Shown: piece after piece, positions 37,101 to 42,389 of the stretch | Layout: each line of letters starts with the position of its first letter | How positions within the stretch are numbered: position 1 is the first letter of the stretch | Source of the DNA: Kitasatospora herbaricolor | GTDB taxonomy: Bacteria; Actinomycetota; Actinomycetes; Streptomycetales; Streptomycetaceae | Assembly: GCF_030813695.1 (NCBI RefSeq) | Contig: NZ_JAUSVA010000002.1 | Coordinates: 8,455,501-8,519,500, forward strand | Reading direction: 5' to 3' | Length of the DNA stretch: 64,000 nucleotides | Notes under the pieces: model-generated | The model's database searches: none | Told to the model about the DNA's origin: nothing | What the model saw: only the letters and a program-made list of their open reading frames with translations | Made by a program: the position numbers and the translations under genes

Positions 37101-40100
37101 GTCCGCGGCGGGCGGCGGTGTCGTCGTTCGGGATCAGCGGGACGAACGCGCACGTGATCCTGGAGCAGCCGCCGGTCGAGTGGGTGGAGTCCGTCCCTGG
37201 GCCGGAGTCGGTGGTGGCTCCGGTGGTGGTGTGGCCGGTGTCGGCGCGTACGGAGGGTGCGTTGCGGGAGCAGGCGGGGCGTCTGCTGGCGTTCGTGGCG
37301 GATCGGCCGGAGCTGGAGGCTTCGGGTGTGGGGCGGGCGTTGGTGTCGTCGCGGTCGGCGTTCGAGCGTCGGGCGGTGGTGCTGGGGTCGGACCGGGGCG
37401 AGTTGGTGGCCGGGTTGGCGGCGTTGGCGTCGGGGGCTGAGTCCGCCGCGGTGGTCGCGGGCGGGGTGCTGGGTGGCCGGACGGCGTTCGTGTTCACCGG
37501 TCAGGGCAGTCAGCGGGTCGGTATGGGGCGTGAGTTGTACGAGGCGTTCCCGGTGTACGCGGCGGCCTTCGACGAGGTGTGCGCGGCGTTCGATCCCCAT
37601 CTGGAGCGGTCGTTGCGGGAGGTGGTGTTCGAGGAGACCGGTCTGCTGGACCGGACGGCCTACACCCAGCCCGCCCTGTTCGCCGTCGAGACCGCACTCG
37701 TCCGACTGCTCGCGGAGTTCGGGGTGCGGCCCGACGCCGTCCTCGGCCACTCGATCGGCGCCGTCGCCGCGGCCCACGCCGCCGGGGTGCTCACCCTGGC
37801 CGACGCGGTCGCCCTGGTCGCGGCCCGCAGCCGGCTGATGGACGCGCTGCCGGCCGAAGGGGCCATGTTCTCCTTCCGCGCCGGTGAGGCCCAGGTCGCC
37901 GCCGCGCTCGACGGCTACCAGGCCCAGGTCTCGGTGGCCGCCGTCAACGGCCCGCTCGCCACCGTCCTGTCGGGCGACGAGGACGCCGTGCTGGCCGTCG
38001 CCGCCCGGCTCTCCGCCCAGGGGGTGAAGGCCAAGCGGCTGAAGGTCAGTCACGCCTTCCACTCCCCGCTGATGGACCCGATGCTGGACGACTTCCGGAC
38101 GGCCCTCGCCGGGCTCTCCTTCGCCCCGCCGGCCGTCCCCTTCGTCTCCGACCTGACCGGCCGCAGCACGGACCCCGACGAGAGCGCCGCACCCGAGTAC
38201 TGGGCCCGGCACGTACGCGGGGCCGTCCGGTTCGCCGACGGCGTCCGGGCCCTGCACGAGCTCGGCACCACGCGGTACCTGGAGATCGGCCCGGACACCG
38301 TCCTCACCACCCTCGTCCCGGACATCCTCGCCGCCGACCCGGCCGCCGACCCGCAGCAGCCTCCCGCCCTCGCGGCGGCCGCGCTGCGCCGCGGCCGGCC
38401 CGGACCGGCCACCCTGGTGGGCGCGCTGGCCGCCGTGCACACGGCGGGCGGACGGGTGGACTGGAATGCCCTGTTCGGTACGCCGAGGCCCGGCGCCGAC
38501 CCGGCGGCCCAGCTGCCGACCTACCCCTTCCAGCGCACCCGGCACTGGCTCGACGCCCCCGCGCCGGCCGGTGACGTGACCGCCGCCGGTCTCACCGCCG
38601 CCGACCACCCCTTCCTGGGCGCGGCCGTGGAACTCGCCGAGGGCGCCGGCAGCCTCTTCACCGGGCGGCTCGCCCTGCGCGAGCACCCGTGGCTCACCGG
38701 GCACACCGTCGCCGGTGCGACCGTGCTGCCCGCCACCGCCCTGCTCGACCTGGCGCTGCACGTCGGGCGGAGCACGGGCGTGCCGGTCGTCGCCGCCCTG
38801 GACCTGCACGCGCCGCTGCTGGCGCACCCCGAGGAGGCCGTCCGGCTCCAGATCACGGTCGCCCCCGCCGGCGCCGACGGTGAGCGGGAGATCCGCGTCC
38901 ACGCCCGCCCCGACACGGCGGCCGAGGCACCCTGGGTGCTGTACGCCTCCGGGGTCCTCGCCCCGGCCGACGGCACCGAACCGTCCGTCGCGGCGGGCGG
39001 CTGGCCCCCGCCCGGTGCGGAGCCGGTCGGCCCGGACGCGCTCTACCCGGCGCTCGCGGCCCACGGCCTCGGGTACGCGGGTGCCTTCCGCGCCGTCACC
39101 GCGGCCTGGCGCCATCCGGACGGCAGCCTGTCGGCCGAACTCGCCGCGCCCGACGAGGGCGGACGCGACGCCGACCGCCGTTTCGCCGTACCGCCCGCCC
39201 TGCTGGACGCCGCCCTGCACCCCTGGGCCCACGCCGGCCTCCCCGAGGACGGCCGGCCGACCCTGCTGCTGCCGTCCGCCTGGCGCGGCGTCAGGCTGCA
39301 CCCCGGGACGGCCACCGGGCCGCTGCGGGCACGGGTGGTCCCCGAGGACGCGCACCGCGCGGCCGTCACGCTGTACGACGGGTCGGGCGCCCCGCTGCTG
39401 CACGCCGGGGCGCTGGAACTCGCCGAGGTCCCGGCCGAGCGCTTCGTCGCGGCGGGCGGCGGCGACCCGCTGCTGGTGCCGGGCACCGCCGAGCTGGCCC
39501 TGCCGGCCACGGCTGACCCGGTCGCCGTCGTCGGCGCGCCCCGGCTCGCCGAGGTGATCATCGCGACGGGGCGCCCGGTCCGGCCGTACCCGGCGCTGCG
39601 GGAGCTGGCCGCGGACGCGGGCCACCCGGTGCCGCCCACGGTGCTGCTGCCGCTCCCGGCCGGGCCGGTGGACGCCGCCGTGCCCGACCTGGTCGGGGCC
39701 GCCACCGCGTGGGCGCTGACGGCGCTCCAGGAGTGGCTGGCCGAGGAGCGGTTCGAGTCCGGCCGGCTGGCCGTACTGCTGCCGGGCACCGAGCCGGGCA
39801 CGCCGCAGGCCCTCGCCGCCGCCGCGGTGGGCGGGCTGGTGCGCTCGGCGGCCACCGAGCACCCCGGCCGGGTGCTGCTGGTCGACACCGACCTGCCCGC
39901 CGACGACCTCGGGCGGGTGCCGGCCGTCCGGTGGCCCGACGACGAACCGCACGTGCTGCTCCGCGAGGGCCGGCTGTTCGTCCCCCGGCTGGGCCGCTCC
40001 GGCCCGGGGGCGTCCGCGCCCGCCCGGCCCGCCTCCGGCGCCTTCGGCGACGGCACGGTGATCGTCTCCGGCGCCTCCGGGGCCCTTGCCGCGACCGTCG

Positions 40101-41404
40101 TGCGCCACCTGGCCGCCGTCCACGGGGTGCGCTCCCTGCTGCTGCTCAGCCGCGGCGGCACGGTGGCCCCCGGCCTGGCCGAGGAACTGGCCGGGCAGGG
40201 CGTCCAGGTGCTGGCCGCCGCCTGCGACGTGGCCGACCCGGCCGCGGTCGCGCGCGTCCTCGGCCTGCTGCCGGCCGGTCCGCCGGTCACCGGGGTGCTG
40301 CACGCCGCGGGCGTGCTGGACGACGGGCTCGTCCAGGGGCTGACCGTGGAACGGGTGGACGCCGTGCTGCGGCCCAAGGTCGGCGGCGCCTGGGCGCTGC
40401 ACCAGGCCACCAGGGAGCTGCCGCTCGCCGCCTTCGTGCTGTTCTCCTCGGTCGCCGGGGTGCTGGGCACCGCCGGGCAGGGGGCCTACGCGGCCGCCAA
40501 CTCCTTCCTCGACGCGCTGGCCCTGCACCGGCACGCCGAGGGGCTTCCCGCGCTGTCCCTGCCCTGGGGACTCTGGGAGGGCGAGGGCATGGGCAGCGCG
40601 CTCGGCGCCGCCGACCGGGCCCGGATCGCCCGGGTGGGCATCGCCCCGCTGTCGCCCACCAGCGCGCTGGACCAGCTGGACGCCGCGCTGACCGCGGGTC
40701 AGCCGGTCGCGGTCGCCGTGCGGCTGGCCGCGCCCGGAGCCGGCGGGCCCGGCTCCGGGCCGGCCGCGGCGCTGCGGGCCCTGCTCCCCGCCACCGGCGC
40801 CGCCGCCGGCCGTCCGGCCGGCACCGGCGCCGCCGCCGGCCGTCCGGCCGGCACCGGCGCCCCCGCGGGCCGGGAACAGGCGGACCGGCTCAACGGGCTG
40901 GACCCGGCCGACCGCGGCCGCGCCGTGCTGGACCTGGTGCGCCGCTACGTCGGCGAGGTGCTGGGCCACGCCGACCTCGGGGCCGTGCCGGTCGACCGGG
41001 GCCTGCTGGACCTCGGCCTGGACTCGCTGACGGCGGTCGAACTGCGTGGCCGGCTGGGAGCCGCGCTGGGCCTGCGGCTGCCCAGCACCCTCCTGTTCGA
41101 CCACCCGACCGCCGGCGCCCTGGCCCGCCACCTGGAGGGCCTGCTGGCCCCGCCGGCCGAGCGGGCGGGCGTCGTCGCGCCGGTGCTCGCCGGGATGGCG
41201 GAGCTGGAGTCGGCGCTCGCCGACCCGGCCGCGCTCGGTGCCGACGGCGGCGAGCTCGACCTACTGGCGGACCGTCTCCAGTCGGTCCTGGAGCGGATCC
41301 GGGCCGCCCGCGGCGAGCACGCCTCCGGGTTCGCCGACCGGCTGGACGGGGCCGACGACGACGAGCTGTTCGACCTGATCGACGGGGAGCTCGGCCTCCA
41401 GTGA
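22118..41404 (+). CDS. Type I modular polyketide synthase: KSQ loading module and extension modules 1-3
   Basis: 6428 residues from the ATG at 22118, with GAGGAG 13 nt upstream; a GTG 39 bp earlier lacks a site. Loading module: KSQ (about 22219-23470, Gln196 replacing the active Cys in VDTAQSSS), malonyl AT, ACP (Ser979). Module 1: KS Cys1205, AT Ser1653, DH, KR, ACP Ser2761. Module 2: KS Cys2993, AT Ser3437, DH, KR, ACP Ser4520. Module 3: KS Cys4764, AT Ser5212, DH, KR, ACP Ser6303. All four ATs have GHSIG and HAFH, the malonyl-CoA signature. DHs have HxxxGxxxxP and LLDAALH; KRs carry an LDD or VDD motif (B-type). An acidic helical docking tail ends the protein. Predicted product: an acetate-primed octatrienoyl-ACP. 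DH3 lacks the usual YGPxFQ (GYAGAF) and KR3 has GASGALA instead of GALG in the NADPH loop. There is no ER or TE. Confidence 0.96.
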   Translation: MTAKPEHSAAAPVPARPAASGAEATGPRAVPSPPLAVAVVGLACRLPGASGPQAFWTLLREGRDAVGEPPADRWPQGTPGVPRAGAFLDRIDTFDAAFFGISPREAAAMDPQQRLALELGWEALEDAGTVPGRLRDSRTGVFVGAFLDDYAALVHRRGPDAVDRHTLTGLNRGMIANRLSYLLGLRGPSLTVDTAQSSSLVAVHLACESLRSGESDLAVALGVNLIAGPDSTLGAARFGGLSPHGRSRPLDAAADGYARGEGGVAVLLKPLAAALADGDPVYGVVLASATGNDGATDGLTVPGADGQALVLEAAYRQAGVDPARVQYVELHGTGTAVGDPVEAAALGRVLGAGRDPGAPLLVGSAKSNVGHLEGAAGLVGLLKTVLSLHHRELPPTLHHENANPAVDLAGLRLRVATDLLPWPDPPADAGPLAGVSSFGMGGTDVHVVLTAAPPAPVAAWAAPAELPVPVLLSGRGPQALRGQAAALRAHLDAHPELGAAELAAPLATARTAFEDRAAVVAGDRSALLAALDALAGGEDAPGLSVGSAGTAGGTAFLFPGQGSQRPGAGLELHRRFPAFAEALDETVAALDPHLDRPLGPLLFAEPGTPEAGLLDDTAYTQPALFALGTALHALLRSWGVVPDAVAGHSIGEIAAAHAAGVLTLADAAALITARGRLMSALPRGGAMVAVEAAEEEVLPLLTGREEEVGIAAVNGPLAVVLSGTEQAVSQVAERLAALGRRTRRLRVSHAFHSPLMAPALADFRDVAAGLTLAPPVLPLVSTLTGLPVGPDTLADPEHWVRHARQAVRFADGVRSLHGLGVRTHLELGPDAVLSALARNTAVANGLGAQVRGAALLRSGRPEAATALGALGLLHVRGGQVDWQAYFGPGAAPAAARLTALPTYAFQRERHWLAAGPELPAEEAVQAVAEPAPTAAPEPRRRPGRDLLELVRAQAAVVLGHVTPHTLGGGRTFKDLGLDSLGAVELRDRLAAATGLDLAASVVYDHPTPEALAEHLRGDDRAEVVVRRAVAVDEPIAIVGMACRYPGGVGSPEDLWRLVAQGRDAISGFPTDRGWDLDGLYDPDPDRPGTAYTRHGGFLDGAGGFDAEFFGISPREAAAMDPQQRLLLESSWEALERAGIDPATLRGTPAGVYVGATAMEYGPRLYEGADGGDGYVLTGSTTSVISGRVAYALGLEGPAVTVDTACSSSLVALHQAAQALRSGDCSLALAGGVTVMATPGMFVEFSRQRGLSADGRCKSFAAGADGTGWSEGVGVLVLERLSDARARGHRVLAVVRGSAVNQDGASNGLTAPNGPSQERVIRSALAAAGLSAGDVDAVEAHGTGTRLGDPIEAQALLATYGRGRAEDRPLWLGSLKSNIGHAQAAAGVGGVIKMVRAMSEGVLPATLHAEEPSPLIDWSSGGVELLSRAREWPEVGRPRRAAVSSFGISGTNAHVILEQPPVEWVESVPGPESVVAPVVVWPVSARTEGALREQAGRLLAFVADRPELEASGVGRALVSSRSAFERRAVVLGSDRGELVAGLAALASGAESAAVVAGGVLGGRTAFVFTGQGSQRVGMGRELYEAFPVYAAAFDEVCAAFDPHLERSLREVVFEETGLLDRTAYTQPALFAVETALVRLLESHGITPDLVAGHSIGGVVAAYVAGVFSLADAAALVAGRGRLMESARAGGAMVAIEAAEEEVLAELAGREGEVSLAAVNGPRSVVLSGDEEAVLQIADTWRERGRRVRKLTVSHAFHSPHMESVLAEFRATAETVGFGEPLLPVVSDVTGAIATAAELADPGYWAGHIRSAVRFHDAVRTLHAQGATTVVEVGPDAVLSAFVRDTLDDDTGTAAVPLLRRNRPEAHGLAAALARLHTAGAPAGVLLPLLPGPTPALDLPTYAFQHTHYWSVPRPATDAAALGLSEADHPLLAAAVGLADDGGLLLTGRISLADRPWLADHDILGTPLLPGTAFLELALAAAGRLGTDGVDELTLHAPLPLPAGGPVQLQIAVGPPDERGRRTVAIHGRPHRPDHGAPEDTEGWTRHADGLLAAPQAGPPAQAVTTWPPAEAEPLDVDALYARLLGHGYAYGPAFQGVRAAWRRGPELFAELALDDEQARDAAGYGVHPALLDAALHPLVDAEAAGQDIGTAGLPLPFSFGAVRLHAQGPDVLRVHWAPAAEGGSTLNAADAEGRPVLSVGSLSLRSAPLAATATTDGRGALHRVDWQPLPGGAPVRDTDAAGRVLVLGRAPDGLTDLPAVPDLETLLSALAAGEPAPDAVLAFLPAAGQDAPDAQTAGPDSAGPDSARPGGAGPDVPGAARGLAREALLLAQRWLAEDRLAGSRLAFVTRGAVGALPEDTVPAPAAAGVWGLVRSAQTENPDRLQLADLDDEPSSAAALPAALATGLPQLALRRGAALLPVLVPAAPAPRDPAPDAGPPDLGTGTVLITGGTGGLGVLLARHLVNRHGVRHLLLAGRRGGAAEGAEALADELSRQGAEVRFAAADTGDREALAAVLAAVPADRPLTAVLHLAGVLDDGTLATLDGGRLDRVLRPKADGAWHLHELTAGADLKAFVLFSSVSGITGTAGQGGYAAANTLLDALAQHRAARGLPATSLAWSLWAQEEGMAGALDAAGIRRWERSGLPPLDVTRGLELFDAALADPAPLLVPARIDRAALRARAAEGPLPAPLRGLVPGQVRRSAARGAGAAAGGWAERTASLPEAERARVAGDLVLSVVGAVLGHDGSGVVEAGRPFKDLGVDSLTAVELRNRLNAVTGLRLPSTVVFDQPSPAALTARLLDELDSARTSVQPRAVRRAVAVDEPIAIVGMACRYPGGVGSPEDLWRLVAQGRDAISGFPTDRGWDLDNLYHPDPDHQGTSYSREGGFLHRAADFDAEFFGISPREAAAMDPQQRLLLESSWEALERAGIDPATLRGTPAGVFAGVMYNDYGSRLQRAPEGYEGYLLTGNTSSVISGRIAYTFGLEGPAVTVDTACSSSLVALHLASQALRSGECSLALAGGVTVMARPDTFVEFSRQRGLSADGRCKSFAAGADGTGWSEGVGVLVLERLSDARARGHRVLAVVRGSAVNQDGASNGLTAPNGPSQERVIRSALAAAGLSAGDVDAVEAHGTGTRLGDPIEAQALLATYGRGRAEDRPLWLGSLKSNIGHAQAAAGVGGVIKMVRAMSEGVLPATLHAEEPSPLIDWSSGGVELLSRSREWPEVGRPRRAAVSSFGISGTNAHVILEQPPVEPEPEITPAAPVTVWPVSARTESALRAQAGRLHEHLAGQPGVDAGRVGHALAATRGALEHRAVLVGPSRSDLLDGLRALAAGEESPIVLRGRTAPGRTAFLFTGQGSQRVGMGRELYEAFPVYAAAFDEVCAAFDPHLERSLREVVFEETGLLDRTAYTQPALFAVEVALHRLVTSAGVLPDLVAGHSIGGVVAAYVAGVFSLADAAALVAGRGRLMESARAGGAMVAIEAAEEEVLAELAGREGEVSLAAVNGPRSVVLSGDEEAVLQIADTWRERGRRVRKLTVSHAFHSPHMESVLAEFRATAEKIGYQEPLLPVVSDVTGALATAAELADPGYWAGHIRSAVRFHDAVRTLHAQGATRFLELGPDAVLTAFVQAALGDEGPVGTAAALRRDRSEPQTLATALARHAADGADVDWAALTGVSGRIADAPDLPTYPFEHRRFWLDPDATPADPHGVGLDAAGHPLLGAELHLPDSGGLLLTGRLSLAALPWLADHAVSGGVLLPGAALVELALRAGERADAPYLEELTLEAPLGLPAEGAVHIQLSVAAADDGRRALAVHSRPAGEDEAPWTRHASGVLATTGPADDEGLPSWPPAQTAALPLDDVYHRLADEGYHYGPAFQGLRAGWQAEDGTLYAEVALPEAQAGTAPAYGLHPALLDAALHLVARYGRAAVPDGAPALVLPFAWSGVAVQAVGAAAARVRLRPVDGGYALTLADAEGAPLASVRRLDLRPVEPEALTRALRSTAHRPPDRSLYTLAWQPEPTGPLVPEPSAAPGGEAAVLAVAGEQPDFALLPRTVAVTGLAALRDSAEAGALPPAVLLPYATPADVADPAAAAREAVRQLLPVLQEWLAEERFTGSRLVLLTRGAVGTADAGHRPDLAAAAVRGLFRSAATEHPGRVALLDAEPGVPVPPAAWHPDREPEVTVRGTELLVPRLVRAETSAGDARQDAPAFGAGTVVLTGASGALGGLVARHLVHRHGVRGLLLLSRRGTVEPGLAEELTAAGAVVVAAACDVADPDAVRAALTRAPEGLPVTAVLHAAGVVDDGVAEGLTADRIAGVLRPKADGAWALHEATKELPLAAFVLFSSVAGLLGTAGQGPYAAANSFLDALAVHRRRLGLPALSLAWGLWDGDGMGSRLAAADLARLARTGIAPLPPAEALALLDASLTAPEPLLAPVRLDLTGGAVATLPALLRALVRPAARRAAAARAAAPAGAATLAARLAALPVAERGLLLRELVRGATAAVLGHSGPHAVEEDRSFTEQGFDSLAAVELRNRVNAATGLRLSSTLVFDHPSPAALAEHLRAELLPEEGPDGGQQRAEEPSGPAAGPGAPDDDPIAIVGIGCRYPGGVRSPEDLWRLVEGGVDAVGPFPEDRGWSLERLYHPDPERPGTSAAREGGFLYDAADFDPAFFGMSPREALATDPQQRLLLETAWEAVERAGIDPAALRGSRTGVFAGVMYDDYGSRLSQAPVAPDGYEGYLVSGSAGSVASGRVSYALGLEGPAVTVDTACSSSLVALHLASQALRSGECTLALAGGVTVMATPATFVEFSRQRGLAPDGRCKPFAAAADGTGWAEGAGLLVLERLSDARRNGHPVLALVRGSAVNQDGASNGLTAPNGPAQQRVIRAALASAGLSAGDVDAVEAHGTGTRLGDPIEAQALLATYGRERPGDQPLWLGSIKSNIGHTQAAAGAAGVIKMIEAIRHGLLPATLHVDAPSPHVDWSSGGVELLSRSREWPEVGRPRRAAVSSFGISGTNAHVILEQPPVEWVESVPGPESVVAPVVVWPVSARTEGALREQAGRLLAFVADRPELEASGVGRALVSSRSAFERRAVVLGSDRGELVAGLAALASGAESAAVVAGGVLGGRTAFVFTGQGSQRVGMGRELYEAFPVYAAAFDEVCAAFDPHLERSLREVVFEETGLLDRTAYTQPALFAVETALVRLLAEFGVRPDAVLGHSIGAVAAAHAAGVLTLADAVALVAARSRLMDALPAEGAMFSFRAGEAQVAAALDGYQAQVSVAAVNGPLATVLSGDEDAVLAVAARLSAQGVKAKRLKVSHAFHSPLMDPMLDDFRTALAGLSFAPPAVPFVSDLTGRSTDPDESAAPEYWARHVRGAVRFADGVRALHELGTTRYLEIGPDTVLTTLVPDILAADPAADPQQPPALAAAALRRGRPGPATLVGALAAVHTAGGRVDWNALFGTPRPGADPAAQLPTYPFQRTRHWLDAPAPAGDVTAAGLTAADHPFLGAAVELAEGAGSLFTGRLALREHPWLTGHTVAGATVLPATALLDLALHVGRSTGVPVVAALDLHAPLLAHPEEAVRLQITVAPAGADGEREIRVHARPDTAAEAPWVLYASGVLAPADGTEPSVAAGGWPPPGAEPVGPDALYPALAAHGLGYAGAFRAVTAAWRHPDGSLSAELAAPDEGGRDADRRFAVPPALLDAALHPWAHAGLPEDGRPTLLLPSAWRGVRLHPGTATGPLRARVVPEDAHRAAVTLYDGSGAPLLHAGALELAEVPAERFVAAGGGDPLLVPGTAELALPATADPVAVVGAPRLAEVIIATGRPVRPYPALRELAADAGHPVPPTVLLPLPAGPVDAAVPDLVGAATAWALTALQEWLAEERFESGRLAVLLPGTEPGTPQALAAAAVGGLVRSAATEHPGRVLLVDTDLPADDLGRVPAVRWPDDEPHVLLREGRLFVPRLGRSGPGASAPARPASGAFGDGTVIVSGASGALAATVVRHLAAVHGVRSLLLLSRGGTVAPGLAEELAGQGVQVLAAACDVADPAAVARVLGLLPAGPPVTGVLHAAGVLDDGLVQGLTVERVDAVLRPKVGGAWALHQATRELPLAAFVLFSSVAGVLGTAGQGAYAAANSFLDALALHRHAEGLPALSLPWGLWEGEGMGSALGAADRARIARVGIAPLSPTSALDQLDAALTAGQPVAVAVRLAAPGAGGPGSGPAAALRALLPATGAAAGRPAGTGAAAGRPAGTGAPAGREQADRLNGLDPADRGRAVLDLVRRYVGEVLGHADLGAVPVDRGLLDLGLDSLTAVELRGRLGAALGLRLPSTLLFDHPTAGALARHLEGLLAPPAERAGVVAPVLAGMAELESALADPAALGADGGELDLLADRLQSVLERIRAARGEHASGFADRLDGADDDELFDLIDGELGLQ
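25838..26496 (+). repeat. KS1 segment almost identical to KS2 segment 31202-31860
   Basis: This 659-bp stretch of the module 1 KS recurs in module 2 at offset 5364 with only a few base differences (for example GACCGG/GATCGG and GCGGG/GCGGT near the end). It uses many T- and G-ending codons, in contrast to the C-ending codons on either side, and so looks like a recently copied block. Confidence 0.85.
26363..27033 (+). repeat. KS1/AT1 junction almost identical to KS3/AT3 junction 37040-37710
   Basis: A 671-bp block covering the end of the KS, the KS-AT linker and the start of the AT is repeated in module 3 at offset 10677; I saw one base difference. The identity ends abruptly within the AT (after RLL), where AT3 changes to a different, C-rich sequence, marking a recombination junction inside the AT. 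Confidence 0.87.
31202..31860 (+). repeat. KS2 copy of the 659-bp block at 25838-26496
   Basis: Second copy of the block described at 25838. The flanking linker after it (from 31861) is C-rich and unrelated to the module 1 linker, so the identity ends at the KS boundary. Confidence 0.85.
37040..37710 (+). repeat. KS3/AT3 copy of the 671-bp block at 26363-27033
   Basis: Second copy of the block described at 26363. Upstream of 37040 the KS3 gene uses C-rich codons; within the block the usage switches to the T/G-rich style, and after 37710 it switches back. Confidence 0.87.
40793..40870 (+). repeat. 30-bp tandem repeat in the KR3-ACP3 linker
   Basis: Two identical 30-bp units (starting 40793 and 40823) and a degenerate third encode a 10-residue peptide repeated as TGAAAGRPAG, TGAAAGRPAG, TGAPAGRE. 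It forms a flexible Ala/Gly/Pro linker between KR3 and ACP3, and its copy number may vary between strains. Confidence 0.85.
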
Positions 41405-41410
41405 GGCACC

Positions 41411-41437
41411 GCCCCACCGGCCCCGGGCCGGTGGGGC
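41411..41437 (+). terminator. Hairpin just after PKS 1
   Basis: A perfect 12-bp stem (41411-41422 with 41426-41437) and a 3-nt loop begin 7 nt after the PKS 1 stop codon. It is a likely terminator. Three near-copies of CGGACGCACCCGAACCGGG follow at about 41437, 41464 and 41489 before the larger hairpin at 41497. Confidence 0.7.
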
Positions 41438-41496
41438 GGACGCACCCGAACCGGGTGGCAGCGCGGACGCACCCGAACCGGGGCGGCGCGGACACA

Positions 41497-41548
41497 CCGA
41501 AGCCGGGGTGGCAGGTCGGAGGGGACCGACCTGCCACCCCGGCTTCGG
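41497..41548. terminator. Very long perfect hairpin between PKS 1 and the thioesterase gene
   Basis: A perfect 23-bp stem (41497-41519 with 41526-41548) closes a 6-nt loop. It lies in the 163-bp gap between the convergent stops at 41404 and 41568, so it can terminate transcription from both sides. There is no T tract. Confidence 0.85.
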
Positions 41549-41567
41549 CGTACGGGGGCGAGCGGGA

Positions 41568-42389
41568 TCAGCGGGCGCCGGCGGGCGCGAGGCGGCCGCC
41601 GAGCAGGGCCAGCAGCTCCTCCTGGAGGTTCTCCAGGTAGAAGTGGCCGCCGGAGTACACCCGCAGATCGAAGGAGGCCGTCGTGCGGAGGTGCCACGCC
41701 GCGGCCTCCCCGGGGGTCACCCACGGGTCGCTGTCCCCGGTGATCGCGAGGACGGGCGCGTCGACGGTGGCGCCCGGGGCGGCCTGGTGGCGGTCCACCG
41801 CGGTCAGGTCGGCGCGGACGGCGGGCAGGATCATCTGCAGGGCCTCCTCGTCGGCGAGCAGGCGCGGGTCCGTGCCGCTGAGTTCCCGCAGGTGGGCGGT
41901 GAGCGCGGCGTCGTCGACGAGGTGGGCGTACTCCCCGGTGCGGACGGCCGAGGGCGGCCGGCGGCCGGAGACCGCGAGCAGGTCGGGGCCGTGGCCGGTG
42001 TCTTCCAGCCGGCGGGTCAGCTCGAAGGCGAGCAGGGCGCCCATGCTGTGCCCGAACAGGCCGTAGGGCCGGTCGCCGACCGCCGCGCGGACCGCGGGGA
42101 CGGCACGGTCGGCGAGTTCGGCGATGTCCTCCACGGGCCTTTCGCGGTAGCGGTCCTGACGGCCCGGGTACTGGAGCGCGAGCACCTCCAGATGGGGGCC
42201 GGCCGCGGTCGCCCAGGGCCGGAAGACCGAGGCGGAGCCGCCGGCGTGCGGCAGGCAGAGCAGCCGGACGGGCGCGTCCGGCCGGCGGTGGAAGTGCCGT
42301 ACCCACAGCGAGGTCTCCTCCGGCGCGGTGCCGGCCGCCGTGGTGCCGTCAGTGGGCCACGAGCGGTGCGCGGTGTCCGTGGTGCTCAT
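41568..42389 (-). CDS. Type II (editing) thioesterase
   Basis: Alpha/beta-hydrolase of 273 residues of the GrsT/TEII family. The nucleophile Ser is in LFGHSMGALLAFEL (near residue 107), the Asp in ITGDSDPWV and the His in YSGGHFYLENL; the entry motif is LLCLPHAGGSASVF. TEII enzymes remove stalled or aberrant acyl groups from PKS carrier proteins. The start overlaps the SARP stop by 4 bp, so regulator and editor are co-transcribed. It is not the chain-release enzyme: in tetronate pathways release is by ring closure on glyceryl-ACP. Confidence 0.95.
   Translation of the reverse strand: MSTTDTAHRSWPTDGTTAAGTAPEETSLWVRHFHRRPDAPVRLLCLPHAGGSASVFRPWATAAGPHLEVLALQYPGRQDRYRERPVEDIAELADRAVPAVRAAVGDRPYGLFGHSMGALLAFELTRRLEDTGHGPDLLAVSGRRPPSAVRTGEYAHLVDDAALTAHLRELSGTDPRLLADEEALQMILPAVRADLTAVDRHQAAPGATVDAPVLAITGDSDPWVTPGEAAAWHLRTTASFDLRVYSGGHFYLENLQEELLALLGGRLAPAGAR

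Noticed and set aside
28715..41131. A 4138-codon open frame on the strand opposite PKS 1, and a similar 2207-codon one at 22016-28639
   Set aside because: They mirror the PKS codon structure, are Gly/Arg/Gln-rich without any domain, and are antisense frames produced by high GC3.
41568..42389. Thioesterase as the chain-release enzyme of the PKS
   Set aside because: It is a separate type II enzyme and no TE domain is fused to the modules seen; tetronate ring formation releases the chain.
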